DNA of 64,000 nucleotides from Actinoplanes sp. M2I2 (GTDB lineage: Bacteria > Actinomycetota > Actinomycetes > Mycobacteriales > Micromonosporaceae). Positions 9,246 to 16,356 of the stretch are shown here, piece by piece; position 1 is the first letter of the stretch; the number at the start of each line of letters is the position of its first letter. The notes beneath the pieces were generated by a model. It was given only the letters and a program-made list of their open reading frames with translations, had not been told where the DNA came from and searched no databases. The DNA lies in contig NZ_JALPVJ010000009.1 in the NCBI RefSeq assembly GCF_023544445.1, positions 372,001 through 436,000 of the forward strand, given 5' to 3'. The position numbers and the translations under genes are program-made.

Positions 9246-9884
9246 TCAGCTCCTCAGGAGGGGGCGGATCAGGTGGGCCGGGTTGCCCGCCCAGACCTCG
9301 TTGGACGGCACGTCGTGCAGCACGACCGAGCCCATGCCGATGAGGGACCAGGCGCCGACCTTGACGCTCTCGCGGACCAGCGCGCCGGCGCCGACGTACG
9401 AGCCCTCGTCGAGCACCACGCCGCCGCCGAGGCGCACGCCGGAGGCGATGGTGCAGTAGTCGGAGACGCGGTCGTCGTGGGTGAGCACGGCCTGCGGCAT
9501 GACGGCCACATGCGAACCGATGCTGACGTCGGCGGTCAGCACTGTGCCGGCCAGCAGCACCGTGCCGGGGCCGGCCTCGCTGCCCGCGCCGACCGACGCG
9601 AGCGGGTGCACGACGGTGGCGTACCGCTCGTCGGGCAGATCGAGCCGCTCCACGATCCGGCGCCGGGCGGTGAAGTTGCGCGGGTTGCCCACGCAGACCA
9701 CGACGGCGGCGTCCGGCATCCGGTGGACCAGCTCGGTGCCGCCCAGGATCGGCCGCCCGGTGCGGATGGCGCCGTGCAGCGCCGGGTCGTCGTCCAGGAA
9801 GCCGAGGACGTTCCAGGCCGCTCGGGCGGCTGCGGCGGTCTCGCGGGCGAAACCGCCGGCGCCGACGATGACGAGGTCTTTCAC
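9246..9884 (-). CDS. NeuD/PglD-type sugar O/N-acyltransferase (left-handed beta helix)
   Basis: 212 residues, GTG 9884 in a GTGA overlap with the preceding aminotransferase. N-terminal Rossmann-like half: KDLVIVGAGGFARETAA and VLGFLDDDP, a typical NeuD/PglD beginning that binds the UDP-sugar. C-terminal half: hexapeptide repeats from about residue 95 (VGAGSEAGPGTVLLAGTVLT, SIGSHVAVMPQAVLTHDDRV, LDEGSYVGAGALVRES) ending WAGNPAHLIRPLL, with the His of the HDDRV turn a likely catalytic base. It should use acetyl-CoA to acylate the amino group placed by the neighbouring aminotransferase. Its gene position directly after the HPRK-type aminotransferase matches the PglE-PglD pairing. Confidence 0.82.
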   Translation of the reverse strand: MKDLVIVGAGGFARETAAAARAAWNVLGFLDDDPALHGAIRTGRPILGGTELVHRMPDAAVVVCVGNPRNFTARRRIVERLDLPDERYATVVHPLASVGAGSEAGPGTVLLAGTVLTADVSIGSHVAVMPQAVLTHDDRVSDYCTIASGVRLGGGVVLDEGSYVGAGALVRESVKVGAWSLIGMGSVVLHDVPSNEVWAGNPAHLIRPLLRS

Positions 9885-11002
9885 CGGGCCAGCCGGCGCA
9901 GGACGGAGACGATGTGCTGCTGGTCGTCGGCGGTCAGAGCATGGTGCAACGGCAGGATCAGCGAGTCGCGCGTCAGCCGCTCGGTCACCGGCAGCGGCGC
10001 CGGCCGGACGTCGGCGTACGCGGGCTCGAGGTGAGCCGCCATGATGCCGCGCCGGGCCGAGACGCCCTGGGCGGCCAGCTCGCTCAGCACCTCGTCGCGG
10101 CCCACCCGGAAGCCGTCGAGCAGCACCCAGAACGACTGGTAGTTGGTCTGCCCGTAGGCCGGGTCGCGGACCGGCACGAGACCGTCGAGGCCGGCCAGCA
10201 GCTCGTGGTAGCGGGCCGCGAGCTGCCGGCGCTGCGCGACCAGACCGGCGAGCCGGCCGAGCTGGACGAGCCCGATCGCCGCCTGGATGTCGGTCATCCG
10301 GTAGTTGTAGGCGGTCTCCAGGTAGGCCTCGAGCACCGGCTGGGAGCTGGCGTGCCGGTCGGCCGCGGAGACGTTCATCCCGTGCTCGCGCAGCCGGCGC
10401 AGCCGGGCGGCGTGTGCGGCGTCGTCGACGGTGACCATGCCGCCCTCGCCGGTGGTGAGCAGCTTGCGCGGGTGGAAGGACCAGGCGGCCACCGCCGCGC
10501 CCGTGCCCGCCGGTTGCCCGTACGCGGTGGAACCGGCCGCGCAGGCGGCGTCCTCGACCAGCTCGACCCCCCAGCCGGCGGCAGCCTTGCGCAGCGCGGC
10601 CGTGTCGAACGGGACGCCGCCCTGGTGCACGGCGATCACCGCCCGGGTGCGAGGGGTCCGGACCGCGTCGACCGTCTCGACGGTGACGTTGCCGGTGGTC
10701 AGGTCGACGTCGGCGAACACCGGGGTCGCGCCCACGTAGCGAACCGCGTTGGCGGTGGCGATGAACGACAGTGACGGCACGACCACCTCGTCGCCCGGCT
10801 CGATGCCGAGCAGCACCAGCGCCAGGTGCAGCGCCGTGGTGCAGGAGCTGGTGGCCACGCCGTGGCCGGCCCCGACGGTGGCCGCGAACTGCTGCTCGAA
10901 GCTCTTGACCCGGGGCCCCTGGGCGACCCAGCCGGAGCGGACCGCCTCGGCCGCGGCCTGGGCCTCCTCCTCCCCCAGCAGCGGGATCATGACCGGGATC
11001 AT
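9881..11002 (-). CDS. DegT/DnrJ/EryC1/StrS aminotransferase (PglE/ArnB-like)
   Basis: 373 residues. The start is ATG 11002, overlapping the epimerase stop (ATGA) with CGGGAGG four bases upstream; a second ATG lies at 10990. The PLP site reads VATSSCTTALHLALVLLG, VVVPSLSFIATANAVRYVGA, VELVEDAACAAGS and SFHPRKLLTTGEGGMV with the catalytic Lys. SFHPRK...TTGEGG is characteristic of aminotransferases such as PglE, ArnB and PseC that act on 4-keto sugars. It is a different branch from the second aminotransferase in the operon (GKNLGAYGDAG), which suggests that two different positions are aminated. No 4,6-dehydratase is visible in the window. Confidence 0.85.
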   Translation of the reverse strand: MIPVMIPLLGEEEAQAAAEAVRSGWVAQGPRVKSFEQQFAATVGAGHGVATSSCTTALHLALVLLGIEPGDEVVVPSLSFIATANAVRYVGATPVFADVDLTTGNVTVETVDAVRTPRTRAVIAVHQGGVPFDTAALRKAAAGWGVELVEDAACAAGSTAYGQPAGTGAAVAAWSFHPRKLLTTGEGGMVTVDDAAHAARLRRLREHGMNVSAADRHASSQPVLEAYLETAYNYRMTDIQAAIGLVQLGRLAGLVAQRRQLAARYHELLAGLDGLVPVRDPAYGQTNYQSFWVLLDGFRVGRDEVLSELAAQGVSARRGIMAAHLEPAYADVRPAPLPVTERLTRDSLILPLHHALTADDQQHIVSVLRRLAR

Positions 11003-11973
11003 CGCGCCTCCCGGGAGGTCCGCCACCAGTCGACCAGGCCCTCGAGACCCTCGTGCAGGCTCAGGGAGGCCCGGAAGCCCAGCTTTTCGGCGGCGGCGCC
11101 GGTGTCGGCCAGACGGCGGGTGACGCCGTTGACCGAGCGGGCCGGGCCGAACTCGGGCTCGAGGTCGGACTTCATGACCTCGCTGAGCGCCCGGGCCAGA
11201 TCGCGCAGGCTGGTCTCGGTGCCGCTGGCCACGTTGAACACCTCGTCGGTGACGTCGGCCCGGGCGGCCAGGATGTTGGCCCGGGCGATGTCGGCCACGT
11301 GCACGAAGTCCATCGTGGCCAGGCCGTCGCCCAGGATCAGCGGCGCGGTGCCCGACTCGATGCGCTCCATCCAGCGGATCAGCACCTCGGTGTAGAGGCC
11401 GTGGATGTCCATCCGCGGGCCGTACACGTTGAAGTACCGCAGGGCCACGTAGTCGAGGCCCTGCATGGCATGGAAACTGCGCAGCGTGGCCTCGTTGAAC
11501 GCCTTGGCGGCGCCGTAGAAGGTGTCGTTGTTGTACGGGTGGTGGCGCTCGGTGGTCGGGAACTGCTCGGCCAGGCCGTACACCGACGCGGACGAGGAGG
11601 CGATCAGCTTGCGCACGCCCTCCTCGGCGGCCGCCTCGACGACGTTGAAGGTGCCGTCGACCAGCACCTCGTTGGCCAGCCGGGGCTCCTCGGCGCACTG
11701 GGTGATGCGGATGGCGGCCAGGTGGAAGACCAGATCCTTGTCCCGGGTCAGACCGCGCACCAGGGCACGGTCGCGGATGTCGCCCTCCGTGATCGTGACC
11801 GGCCCGTTGCCGGTCGCCCAGGCCACATTGGCCCGGCGGCCACGGACGAAGTTGTCGAGCACCACGATCTCGGCGGCGCCGCCGCGAACCAGTTCGTCGA
11901 CGACGTGCGATCCGATCGTGCCCGCCCCGCCGGTGACCAGGACCCGTGAGCCCTCGATCTGTACGCCCGTCAC
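10999..11973 (-). CDS. NAD-dependent nucleotide-sugar epimerase/dehydratase (extended SDR)
   Basis: 324 residues, GTG 11973 inside a GTGA overlap with the oxidoreductase stop. This is an extended short-chain dehydrogenase: VLVTGGAGTIGSHVVDEL (NAD-binding GxxGxxG), VVLDNFVRG, GDIRD, HLAAIRI, the active-site Ser in IASSSASVYG, and Tyr-x3-Lys in FYGAAKAFNEA. ALRYFNVYGPRMD and the DFVHVADIARANILA segment match the UDP-glucose/UDP-GlcNAc epimerase group (GalE/WbpP-like). It probably epimerises or otherwise remodels the hexose before or between transamination steps. The exact reaction is not readable. Confidence 0.83.
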   Translation of the reverse strand: MTGVQIEGSRVLVTGGAGTIGSHVVDELVRGGAAEIVVLDNFVRGRRANVAWATGNGPVTITEGDIRDRALVRGLTRDKDLVFHLAAIRITQCAEEPRLANEVLVDGTFNVVEAAAEEGVRKLIASSSASVYGLAEQFPTTERHHPYNNDTFYGAAKAFNEATLRSFHAMQGLDYVALRYFNVYGPRMDIHGLYTEVLIRWMERIESGTAPLILGDGLATMDFVHVADIARANILAARADVTDEVFNVASGTETSLRDLARALSEVMKSDLEPEFGPARSVNGVTRRLADTGAAAEKLGFRASLSLHEGLEGLVDWWRTSREAR

Positions 11974-13046
11974 GCCATGTGCCCTTCGTCGAGTTTGATC
12001 ATCGTGCCGCCCTCGGCCAGGCTGACCGAGGCGGCTCGCAGGATCTCCAGCACCCGCAGGCCGGAGCGGCCGTCGGTGAGGGCCGGGGTCCCGGTGGTGA
12101 TGGCCCGCGCGTACTCGTCCACCATCGTCCGCAACGCCTCACGCTCGAGGAGGGCGGGCGCGACCATGTCGCCGGACCGGTAGGACACCAGCATGTCGCG
12201 GCGCTGCTCGTCGCCCAGCTCGTCGGGCGAGGCCACGTCGACCCCGCGGTCGTAGACGGCGATCCGCTGGCTGGGATTGAGGTCGTCCCAGACCAGGGTG
12301 CGCTTGGACCCGCCGACGATCGTCGTACGGATCTTGACCGGCGACAGCCAGTTGACGTGGATGTGGGCGATGGCGCCGTTGCTGAGCTCCAGCGTCAGAT
12401 AGGCGACGCAGGCCCGGCCGGCGCCGATGCCGTCGGCCCCGTGCGCGGCCACGGCCACCGGGGTGACCTCCGGCGGCAGCACGAAGTCCAGAATGGACAG
12501 GTCGTGCGGCGCCAGATCCCAAACGACGTCGATGTCGCGCTGCACCAGGCCGAGGTTGATCCGCACCGAGTCGAGGAAGTGCAGCTCCCCCAGCTCGCCC
12601 GAGTGCAGCATCTCGCGGATGCGCAGCACGGCCGGCGTGTAGCAGTAGGTGTGGTCGCACATGAGCGTCAGACCGCGCCGGTCGGCTTCGTCGACCAGCC
12701 GCAGACCTTCCTCGTACGTGGCGGCGAGCGGCTTTTCGACCAGGACGTGCTTGCCGGCGCGCAGGGCGGCCATGGCGACGCTCAGATGCGTGCCCGCCGG
12801 GGTGGCGATGGCGACGGCGTGCACCTCGGGATCGGCCAGCACCTCGTCGAGGCTGGCGGTGACCTGAACGGTCGAGTAGTCGCCGAGGACCCGGTGGGCG
12901 CGCTCGACGTCGAGGTCGCACAGCCGGCGCAGGCGGAAGGCCGGAGCGGCCTGGAAGTTGCGGACGAGGTTGGGACCCCAGTAGCCGGCCCCGATGACGG
13001 CGACGCCGATCGGCTCGTTGGAAGCGGTGGGAGTGGTCACGGACAT
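11970..13046 (-). CDS. Gfo/Idh/MocA oxidoreductase (WbpB/WlbA-like)
   Basis: About 358 residues from ATG 13046; a GTG at 13067 would add seven residues (ASRTKR...) and neither has a good ribosome-binding site. The N-terminal dinucleotide fold is IGVAVIGAGYWGPNLVRNFQ, followed by LCDLDVERA, VAIATPAGTHLSVAMAALRAGKHVLVEKPLA (the EKP motif with catalytic Lys) and a C-terminal domain containing DLAPHDLSIL. In the di-acetamido-glucuronate pathway the homologous WbpB/WlbA oxidises C3 of UDP-GlcNAcA and feeds the WbpE aminotransferase. It is the first gene of the minus-strand operon and is divergent from the WbpD-like acetyltransferase. The upstream UDP-GlcNAc 6-dehydrogenase is not in the window. 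Confidence 0.85.
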   Translation of the reverse strand: MSVTTPTASNEPIGVAVIGAGYWGPNLVRNFQAAPAFRLRRLCDLDVERAHRVLGDYSTVQVTASLDEVLADPEVHAVAIATPAGTHLSVAMAALRAGKHVLVEKPLAATYEEGLRLVDEADRRGLTLMCDHTYCYTPAVLRIREMLHSGELGELHFLDSVRINLGLVQRDIDVVWDLAPHDLSILDFVLPPEVTPVAVAAHGADGIGAGRACVAYLTLELSNGAIAHIHVNWLSPVKIRTTIVGGSKRTLVWDDLNPSQRIAVYDRGVDVASPDELGDEQRRDMLVSYRSGDMVAPALLEREALRTMVDEYARAITTGTPALTDGRSGLRVLEILRAASVSLAEGGTMIKLDEGHMA

Positions 13047-13338
13047 CCGTTTCGTTCTGGAAGCCACGGCTTCTGCGGGAACGGCACGCTTTGTGCATGG
13101 TGGACGGTTCGTTCGTCCGGAAGCTATCGACGCCGCCGGGCCCGGCGCCAGAGTCCTGATGGAAATCCGTCGGAAGCCGGGAGGGGCCGCCGGTACCTTC
13201 GGTCACCGGCTTCCGCCTGTCGGCCATGGCGGGCGACGACCATCGGTCAGAGTGAGCCGAAGTGTCGATGTTCTGATGTCGCGGGACGCGTTGCGGTCAT
13301 TAGGCTTGCCCGTTCCGAACGTCCGGAGAGGACCCCGC
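13047..13338. other. divergent intergenic region between oxidoreductase operon and acetyltransferase
   Basis: About 290 bases without a supported gene. Both flanking genes read outward, so promoters for the glycan operon and for the acetyltransferase should lie here. TAGGCT at 13301-13306 looks like an actinomycete -10 hexamer 33 bases before the plus-strand ATG, but I see no good -35 partner. Nothing else was recognised. Confidence 0.4.
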
Positions 13339-13941
13339 ATGACCAACCAGGACGGCGTCACCGTCGCGCCGACAGCCGACGTGGACGAACGGGCGAAAGT
13401 CGGTGCCGGCGCCCGGGTCTGGCACCTGGCCCAGATCCGTGAGGACGCGACGCTGGGCGCCGGCTGCACCATCGGCCGCGGCGCGTACGTGGGCCCCGGC
13501 GTGATCCTGGGCGACAACGTGAAACTGCAGAACTACGCTCTCGTCTACGAGCCCGCCCGCCTGGGCGACGGCGTCTTCATCGGCCCGGCCGCGGTGCTGA
13601 CCAACGACGAATACCCGCGCGCGGTCACCCCCGAGGGCCGCCTCAAGTCCGGCGACGACTGGACGGCGGTCGGCGTGACGATCGGCGAGGGCGCGGCCAT
13701 CGGCGCCCGAGCGGTCTGCGTGGCCCCGGTCACCGTGGGCCGCTGGGCCCTGGTCGCCGCCGGCGCAGTCGTCACCAAGGACGTCCCCGACTTCGCCCTG
13801 GTGGTCGGCGTCCCGGCCCGCCGCGTCGGCTGGGTCGGCCGAGCCGGCCGCCCCTTGACACCCGAGGGTGACGGCACGTTCGTCTGCCCGGCGACCGGCA
13901 CGCGATACGCCGAATCGGACGGTCGCCTCAGCGAGCTCTGA
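13339..13941 (+). CDS. WbpD/WlbB-like nucleotide-sugar N-acetyltransferase
   Basis: 200 residues from ATG 13339 with GGAGAGG eight bases upstream; the frame is open further upstream but lacks family sequence there. It is a left-handed beta-helix acetyltransferase: VWHLAQIREDATLGAGCTIG, VYVGPG-like turns, DNVKLQNYALVYEPARLGDG, VFIGPAAVLTNDEYPRA and ALVAAGAVVTKDVPDFALVVGVPARRVGWV. VWH near the start, the KxQN turn and TNxxxPRA are landmarks of WbpD/WlbB, which acetylate the 3-amino group of UDP-2-acetamido-3-amino-glucuronate. The tail TFVCPATGTRYAE resembles the small C-terminal extension found in this family. It is divergent from the oxidoreductase of the same predicted pathway. Confidence 0.85.
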   Translation: MTNQDGVTVAPTADVDERAKVGAGARVWHLAQIREDATLGAGCTIGRGAYVGPGVILGDNVKLQNYALVYEPARLGDGVFIGPAAVLTNDEYPRAVTPEGRLKSGDDWTAVGVTIGEGAAIGARAVCVAPVTVGRWALVAAGAVVTKDVPDFALVVGVPARRVGWVGRAGRPLTPEGDGTFVCPATGTRYAESDGRLSEL

Positions 13942-14018
13942 TCCCCTTCGCGACGACATGACAGCTGTTGCCCGGCATCGATACCGTCGTGGACCGGGCG
14001 AAGACACGGAGGTTGGTC

Positions 14019-14411
14019 ATGCCGGACGTTGCCGACGATGCGGAGCAATGGGTCCGAACCTGGTCGGCCTCCGTCTCGGAACAAGCGGCTCTGACCCAAT
14101 CCCTCTCGGATCAGGTCAGTCGGCTTGCTGTCACCGCCACCGACCCGGAAAGCCTCGTCACCGTCACGGTCGACGGATCCGGAGGCCTCACCGACCTGCG
14201 CCTCGAGCGGCAAGCCGCCCGCCTCGAGATGACCCGGCTGGCCGAGGTGATCATGCGAACGATGCGCGAGGCGCAAGTGGCCCTCACCCGGCAGGTAGCG
14301 GAGATCGCCGGGCAGACGGTCGGCGTGGACAGTGCGACCGGACGTGCGGTTGTCTCCAGCTTCGAGCGCCGCTTCCCCGTCGATCCGGACGAGGACGACC
14401 ATGGGAACTGA
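14019..14411 (+). CDS. YbaB/EbfC-family protein of a type VII secretion cassette
   Basis: 130 residues, ATG 14019 preceded by ACGGAGGTTGGTC. An N-terminal helix (DAEQWVRTWSASVSEQAALTQSLSDQVSRL) leads into VTVDGSGGLTDLRLERQA, the short beta segment typical of YbaB/EbfC DNA-binding-like proteins, then a second long helix (LAEVIMRTMREAQVALTRQVAEIAGQ). Small YbaB-like proteins commonly open actinobacterial gene sets for type VII secretion substrates. The next gene starts ten bases before its stop, so the two are translated together. Nucleoid-binding and chaperone roles are both possible. Confidence 0.7.
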   Translation: MPDVADDAEQWVRTWSASVSEQAALTQSLSDQVSRLAVTATDPESLVTVTVDGSGGLTDLRLERQAARLEMTRLAEVIMRTMREAQVALTRQVAEIAGQTVGVDSATGRAVVSSFERRFPVDPDEDDHGN

Positions 14412-14718
14412 GTCCGGTTTCGAAGTTCAGGCCGACGCGATCACCCGGCAGGCGACGACGGTCGACGAGATCGCCGATCAGGTGGCTCAAGGGCGGTCCG
14501 CCGCTTCCGCGGTCACCATCGGCCGAGATGCTTACGGGTTCCTCTGTCAGCTCATCCCTACGCTGCTCACCCCCTTGCAGGAGGCGACTGTCGACGCCCT
14601 GCGGGAGGCTACCGACTCGTTGCAGCGATCGGCCGATGATCTGCGCTCCACGGCGCGCGCCTACCAGGATTCGGACGATCGCACCGCAAGTGGTTTCCGG
14701 GGCGGACGCGGGCCATGA
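14401..14718 (+). CDS. EspC-like ESX secretion-associated protein
   Basis: 105 residues, ATG 14401 overlapping the preceding gene, and itself overlapped by the next start at 14715. It is almost all helical and of WXG100-like length: FEVQADAITRQATTVDEIADQVAQG, then a turn, and a second long helix LQEATVDALREATDSLQRSADDLRSTARAYQDSD. This two-helix pattern ending in a Y-x3-D-like element (AYQDSDD) matches the ESX-1 EspC group that accompanies secreted substrates. It probably dimerises with or escorts the toxin encoded next. Family assignment is moderate because I judge it from pattern only. Confidence 0.65.
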   Translation: MGTESGFEVQADAITRQATTVDEIADQVAQGRSAASAVTIGRDAYGFLCQLIPTLLTPLQEATVDALREATDSLQRSADDLRSTARAYQDSDDRTASGFRGGRGP

Positions 14719-15953
14719 GCGATGTCGCCAACCCACTGATCGCACCGCGGGAGGACAGCACTCGCTGGTTCAGCGGCGTCTTCCTGGCTGAGGACATCGA
14801 TTCGCTGATGGTTTCCTTCGACGGCGGCGGGTGGATCGATCCGGCCATCGGAAGCATTGCCGCCGGCCTCGACGCCCTCGCCTTCGTCACCGACCCGCTC
14901 GGACAACTGGTCTCGTGGGGCGTGGGCTGGCTGATCGAACACGTGAAGCCGCTCTCGGACGCCCTCGACGCGCTGGCCGGAGATCCCGACCAGATCAACG
15001 CGTACGCCCTGACCTGGAACAACGTCGCGGGAGCCATGGCCGCTGCGGGAACGAGCCTGCATGAAGGGACTGCGCGGCAGGTCAGCGAGTGGACAGGCAC
15101 CGCCTCAAGGTCGTACCAGCACGTCGCCGGCGAACACGAGGCCGCCCTGCAGGCGCTGGCCAAGGCGACGGCTGCGCTCGGCCAGATCACCGCCGGCGCC
15201 GGGATGCTCGTGGCCACGGTTCGCATGATGGTCCGCGACCTGATCGCCGACTTCGTCTCCATCCTCGCCGTGCGTCTGTGGGAATGGCTGGCCGAAGCCG
15301 GAGTCACCCTCGGCCTCGGTACGCCGTGGGTGATCGCACAGGTCACCACGCTGGCCGGTAAGTGGGTGGCGCGCATAGCGAAGCTGCTCGACGGTCTGAT
15401 CAGCAGCCTTCGCCGCCTGGCGCCGCTGATGCGCGGCCTCGAGCGGATCATCGAGGACGTCCAGGGCGTCCTGCGCCGGCTCAGCCGGAACGCCGAAACA
15501 GGCGCGCCCGCACCCGCACGCGCCACCCACCTGTTCCACGCCGAGGCTGACCCGTTACGCAGGCATGGCTCCGCCAGGCAGACACACCCTGCGGAATGGG
15601 ATGCCGCCATGCGCGAAGCCGAAGCGGCGGGCGTGGAAGTCGTCGTCCGGGACGGCGCGATGGCGTATGGACCGGCGCCCTCGGCCGGCAATCCGGGACA
15701 GATGATCCTCGACCCCGAGGCCTCGTACGGGGCTCTCCTGCACGAGATGTCACACTTGCGCGACGACCGCGACGCCGGCTGGGCGGGCATGGCCGGTGCG
15801 ATGGGCGATCCCCGGGCACGCTACGAGAACGAAGCACGCGCCTACCAGCAAGAGATCGACTATGCCCGGTCTATCGGGGACCAGGAATCGGTGGACCGGC
15901 TACACCAGCTGTTGCGGCAGGAGTACGAGTACATCTTTGGAGTGGCACCGTGA
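14715..15953 (+). CDS. putative type VII-secreted metallopeptidase toxin
   Basis: 412 residues. The N-terminal 150 residues are WXG-like helices (YALTWNNVAGAMAAAGTSLHEG, SEWTGTASRSYQHVAGEHEAAL with the WTG turn). A hydrophobic central part (about 165-235) has membrane-active character. From about residue 270 a separate domain begins, with ALLHEMSHLRDDRDAG at about 339-354: H343-E344-M-S-H347 is a zincin HExxH site, and ENEARAYQQEID near 371 supplies a likely third zinc ligand. LxG/WXG domain plus C-terminal enzyme domain is the usual plan of polymorphic toxins. The next gene, overlapping by four bases, is the expected immunity protein. Toxin activity is inferred from architecture and context. 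Confidence 0.72.
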   Translation: MSDVANPLIAPREDSTRWFSGVFLAEDIDSLMVSFDGGGWIDPAIGSIAAGLDALAFVTDPLGQLVSWGVGWLIEHVKPLSDALDALAGDPDQINAYALTWNNVAGAMAAAGTSLHEGTARQVSEWTGTASRSYQHVAGEHEAALQALAKATAALGQITAGAGMLVATVRMMVRDLIADFVSILAVRLWEWLAEAGVTLGLGTPWVIAQVTTLAGKWVARIAKLLDGLISSLRRLAPLMRGLERIIEDVQGVLRRLSRNAETGAPAPARATHLFHAEADPLRRHGSARQTHPAEWDAAMREAEAAGVEVVVRDGAMAYGPAPSAGNPGQMILDPEASYGALLHEMSHLRDDRDAGWAGMAGAMGDPRARYENEARAYQQEIDYARSIGDQESVDRLHQLLRQEYEYIFGVAP

Positions 15954-16330
15954 CCATCCCGCCGCCTCCGGCGCTTCCGCCTGAACCTCCCGTCCAGAAC
16001 CTGACCGTGGGGGAACTGCGCACCCTGGTCGAGCGGCGGGACGTCTATCGCGCCAAGGCCGTCTTCGAGCTGGCTGCCCGCGCTCGGAATGACGACGTGG
16101 CGGCGAACGCGCTCGGGGCGCTGAGCCGTCTGCCGGTTCTGCGAGGCGACCGGCTGCACGGTTATGTCTCGTTGGCCTGGGCTGCAATCATCGGACTACT
16201 TGCGGCCGAAACGCCGCAGGCTCGGCAGACCGCGTACGAAGCCTTCGCGGAGTTGCCGCCGGGCGACCGCGACCTCTTCCTTACCTACCTCAAGGCCGAC
16301 ACCATCGAAGAGGCTCATCCGCGGTTGTGA
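15950..16330 (+). CDS. candidate immunity protein for the upstream toxin
   Basis: 126 residues from GTG 15950, in a GTGA overlap with the toxin stop, so the two are translationally coupled. After a proline-rich start (PPPPALPPEPP) it is helical: VGELRTLVERRDVYRAKAVFELAARARNDDVAANALGALSRL, resembling HEAT/ARM-like helical pairs, then ALAEAFAELPPGDR-like sequence (YEAFAELPPGDRDLFLTYL). I do not recognise a family. Position directly after a HExxH toxin, small size and no signal peptide fit an immunity role, which is inference. It is the last gene of the cassette and converges on the Ku gene. Confidence 0.55.
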   Translation: MTIPPPPALPPEPPVQNLTVGELRTLVERRDVYRAKAVFELAARARNDDVAANALGALSRLPVLRGDRLHGYVSLAWAAIIGLLAAETPQARQTAYEAFAELPPGDRDLFLTYLKADTIEEAHPRL

Positions 16331-16356
16331 GCGATGCCCCCTGCGGCGTGTAGGCG

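Noticed and set aside
3591..10034. Plus-strand open frame of 2147 codons
   Set aside because: It runs antisense to six well-supported minus-strand genes and has the Arg/Gly/Val-rich composition of a third-position GC shadow. No domain is recognisable.
9881..11698. 605-residue version of the PglE-like aminotransferase
   Set aside because: The first 232 residues are shadow of the epimerase. The true start at 11002 has its own ribosome-binding site and an ATGA overlap.
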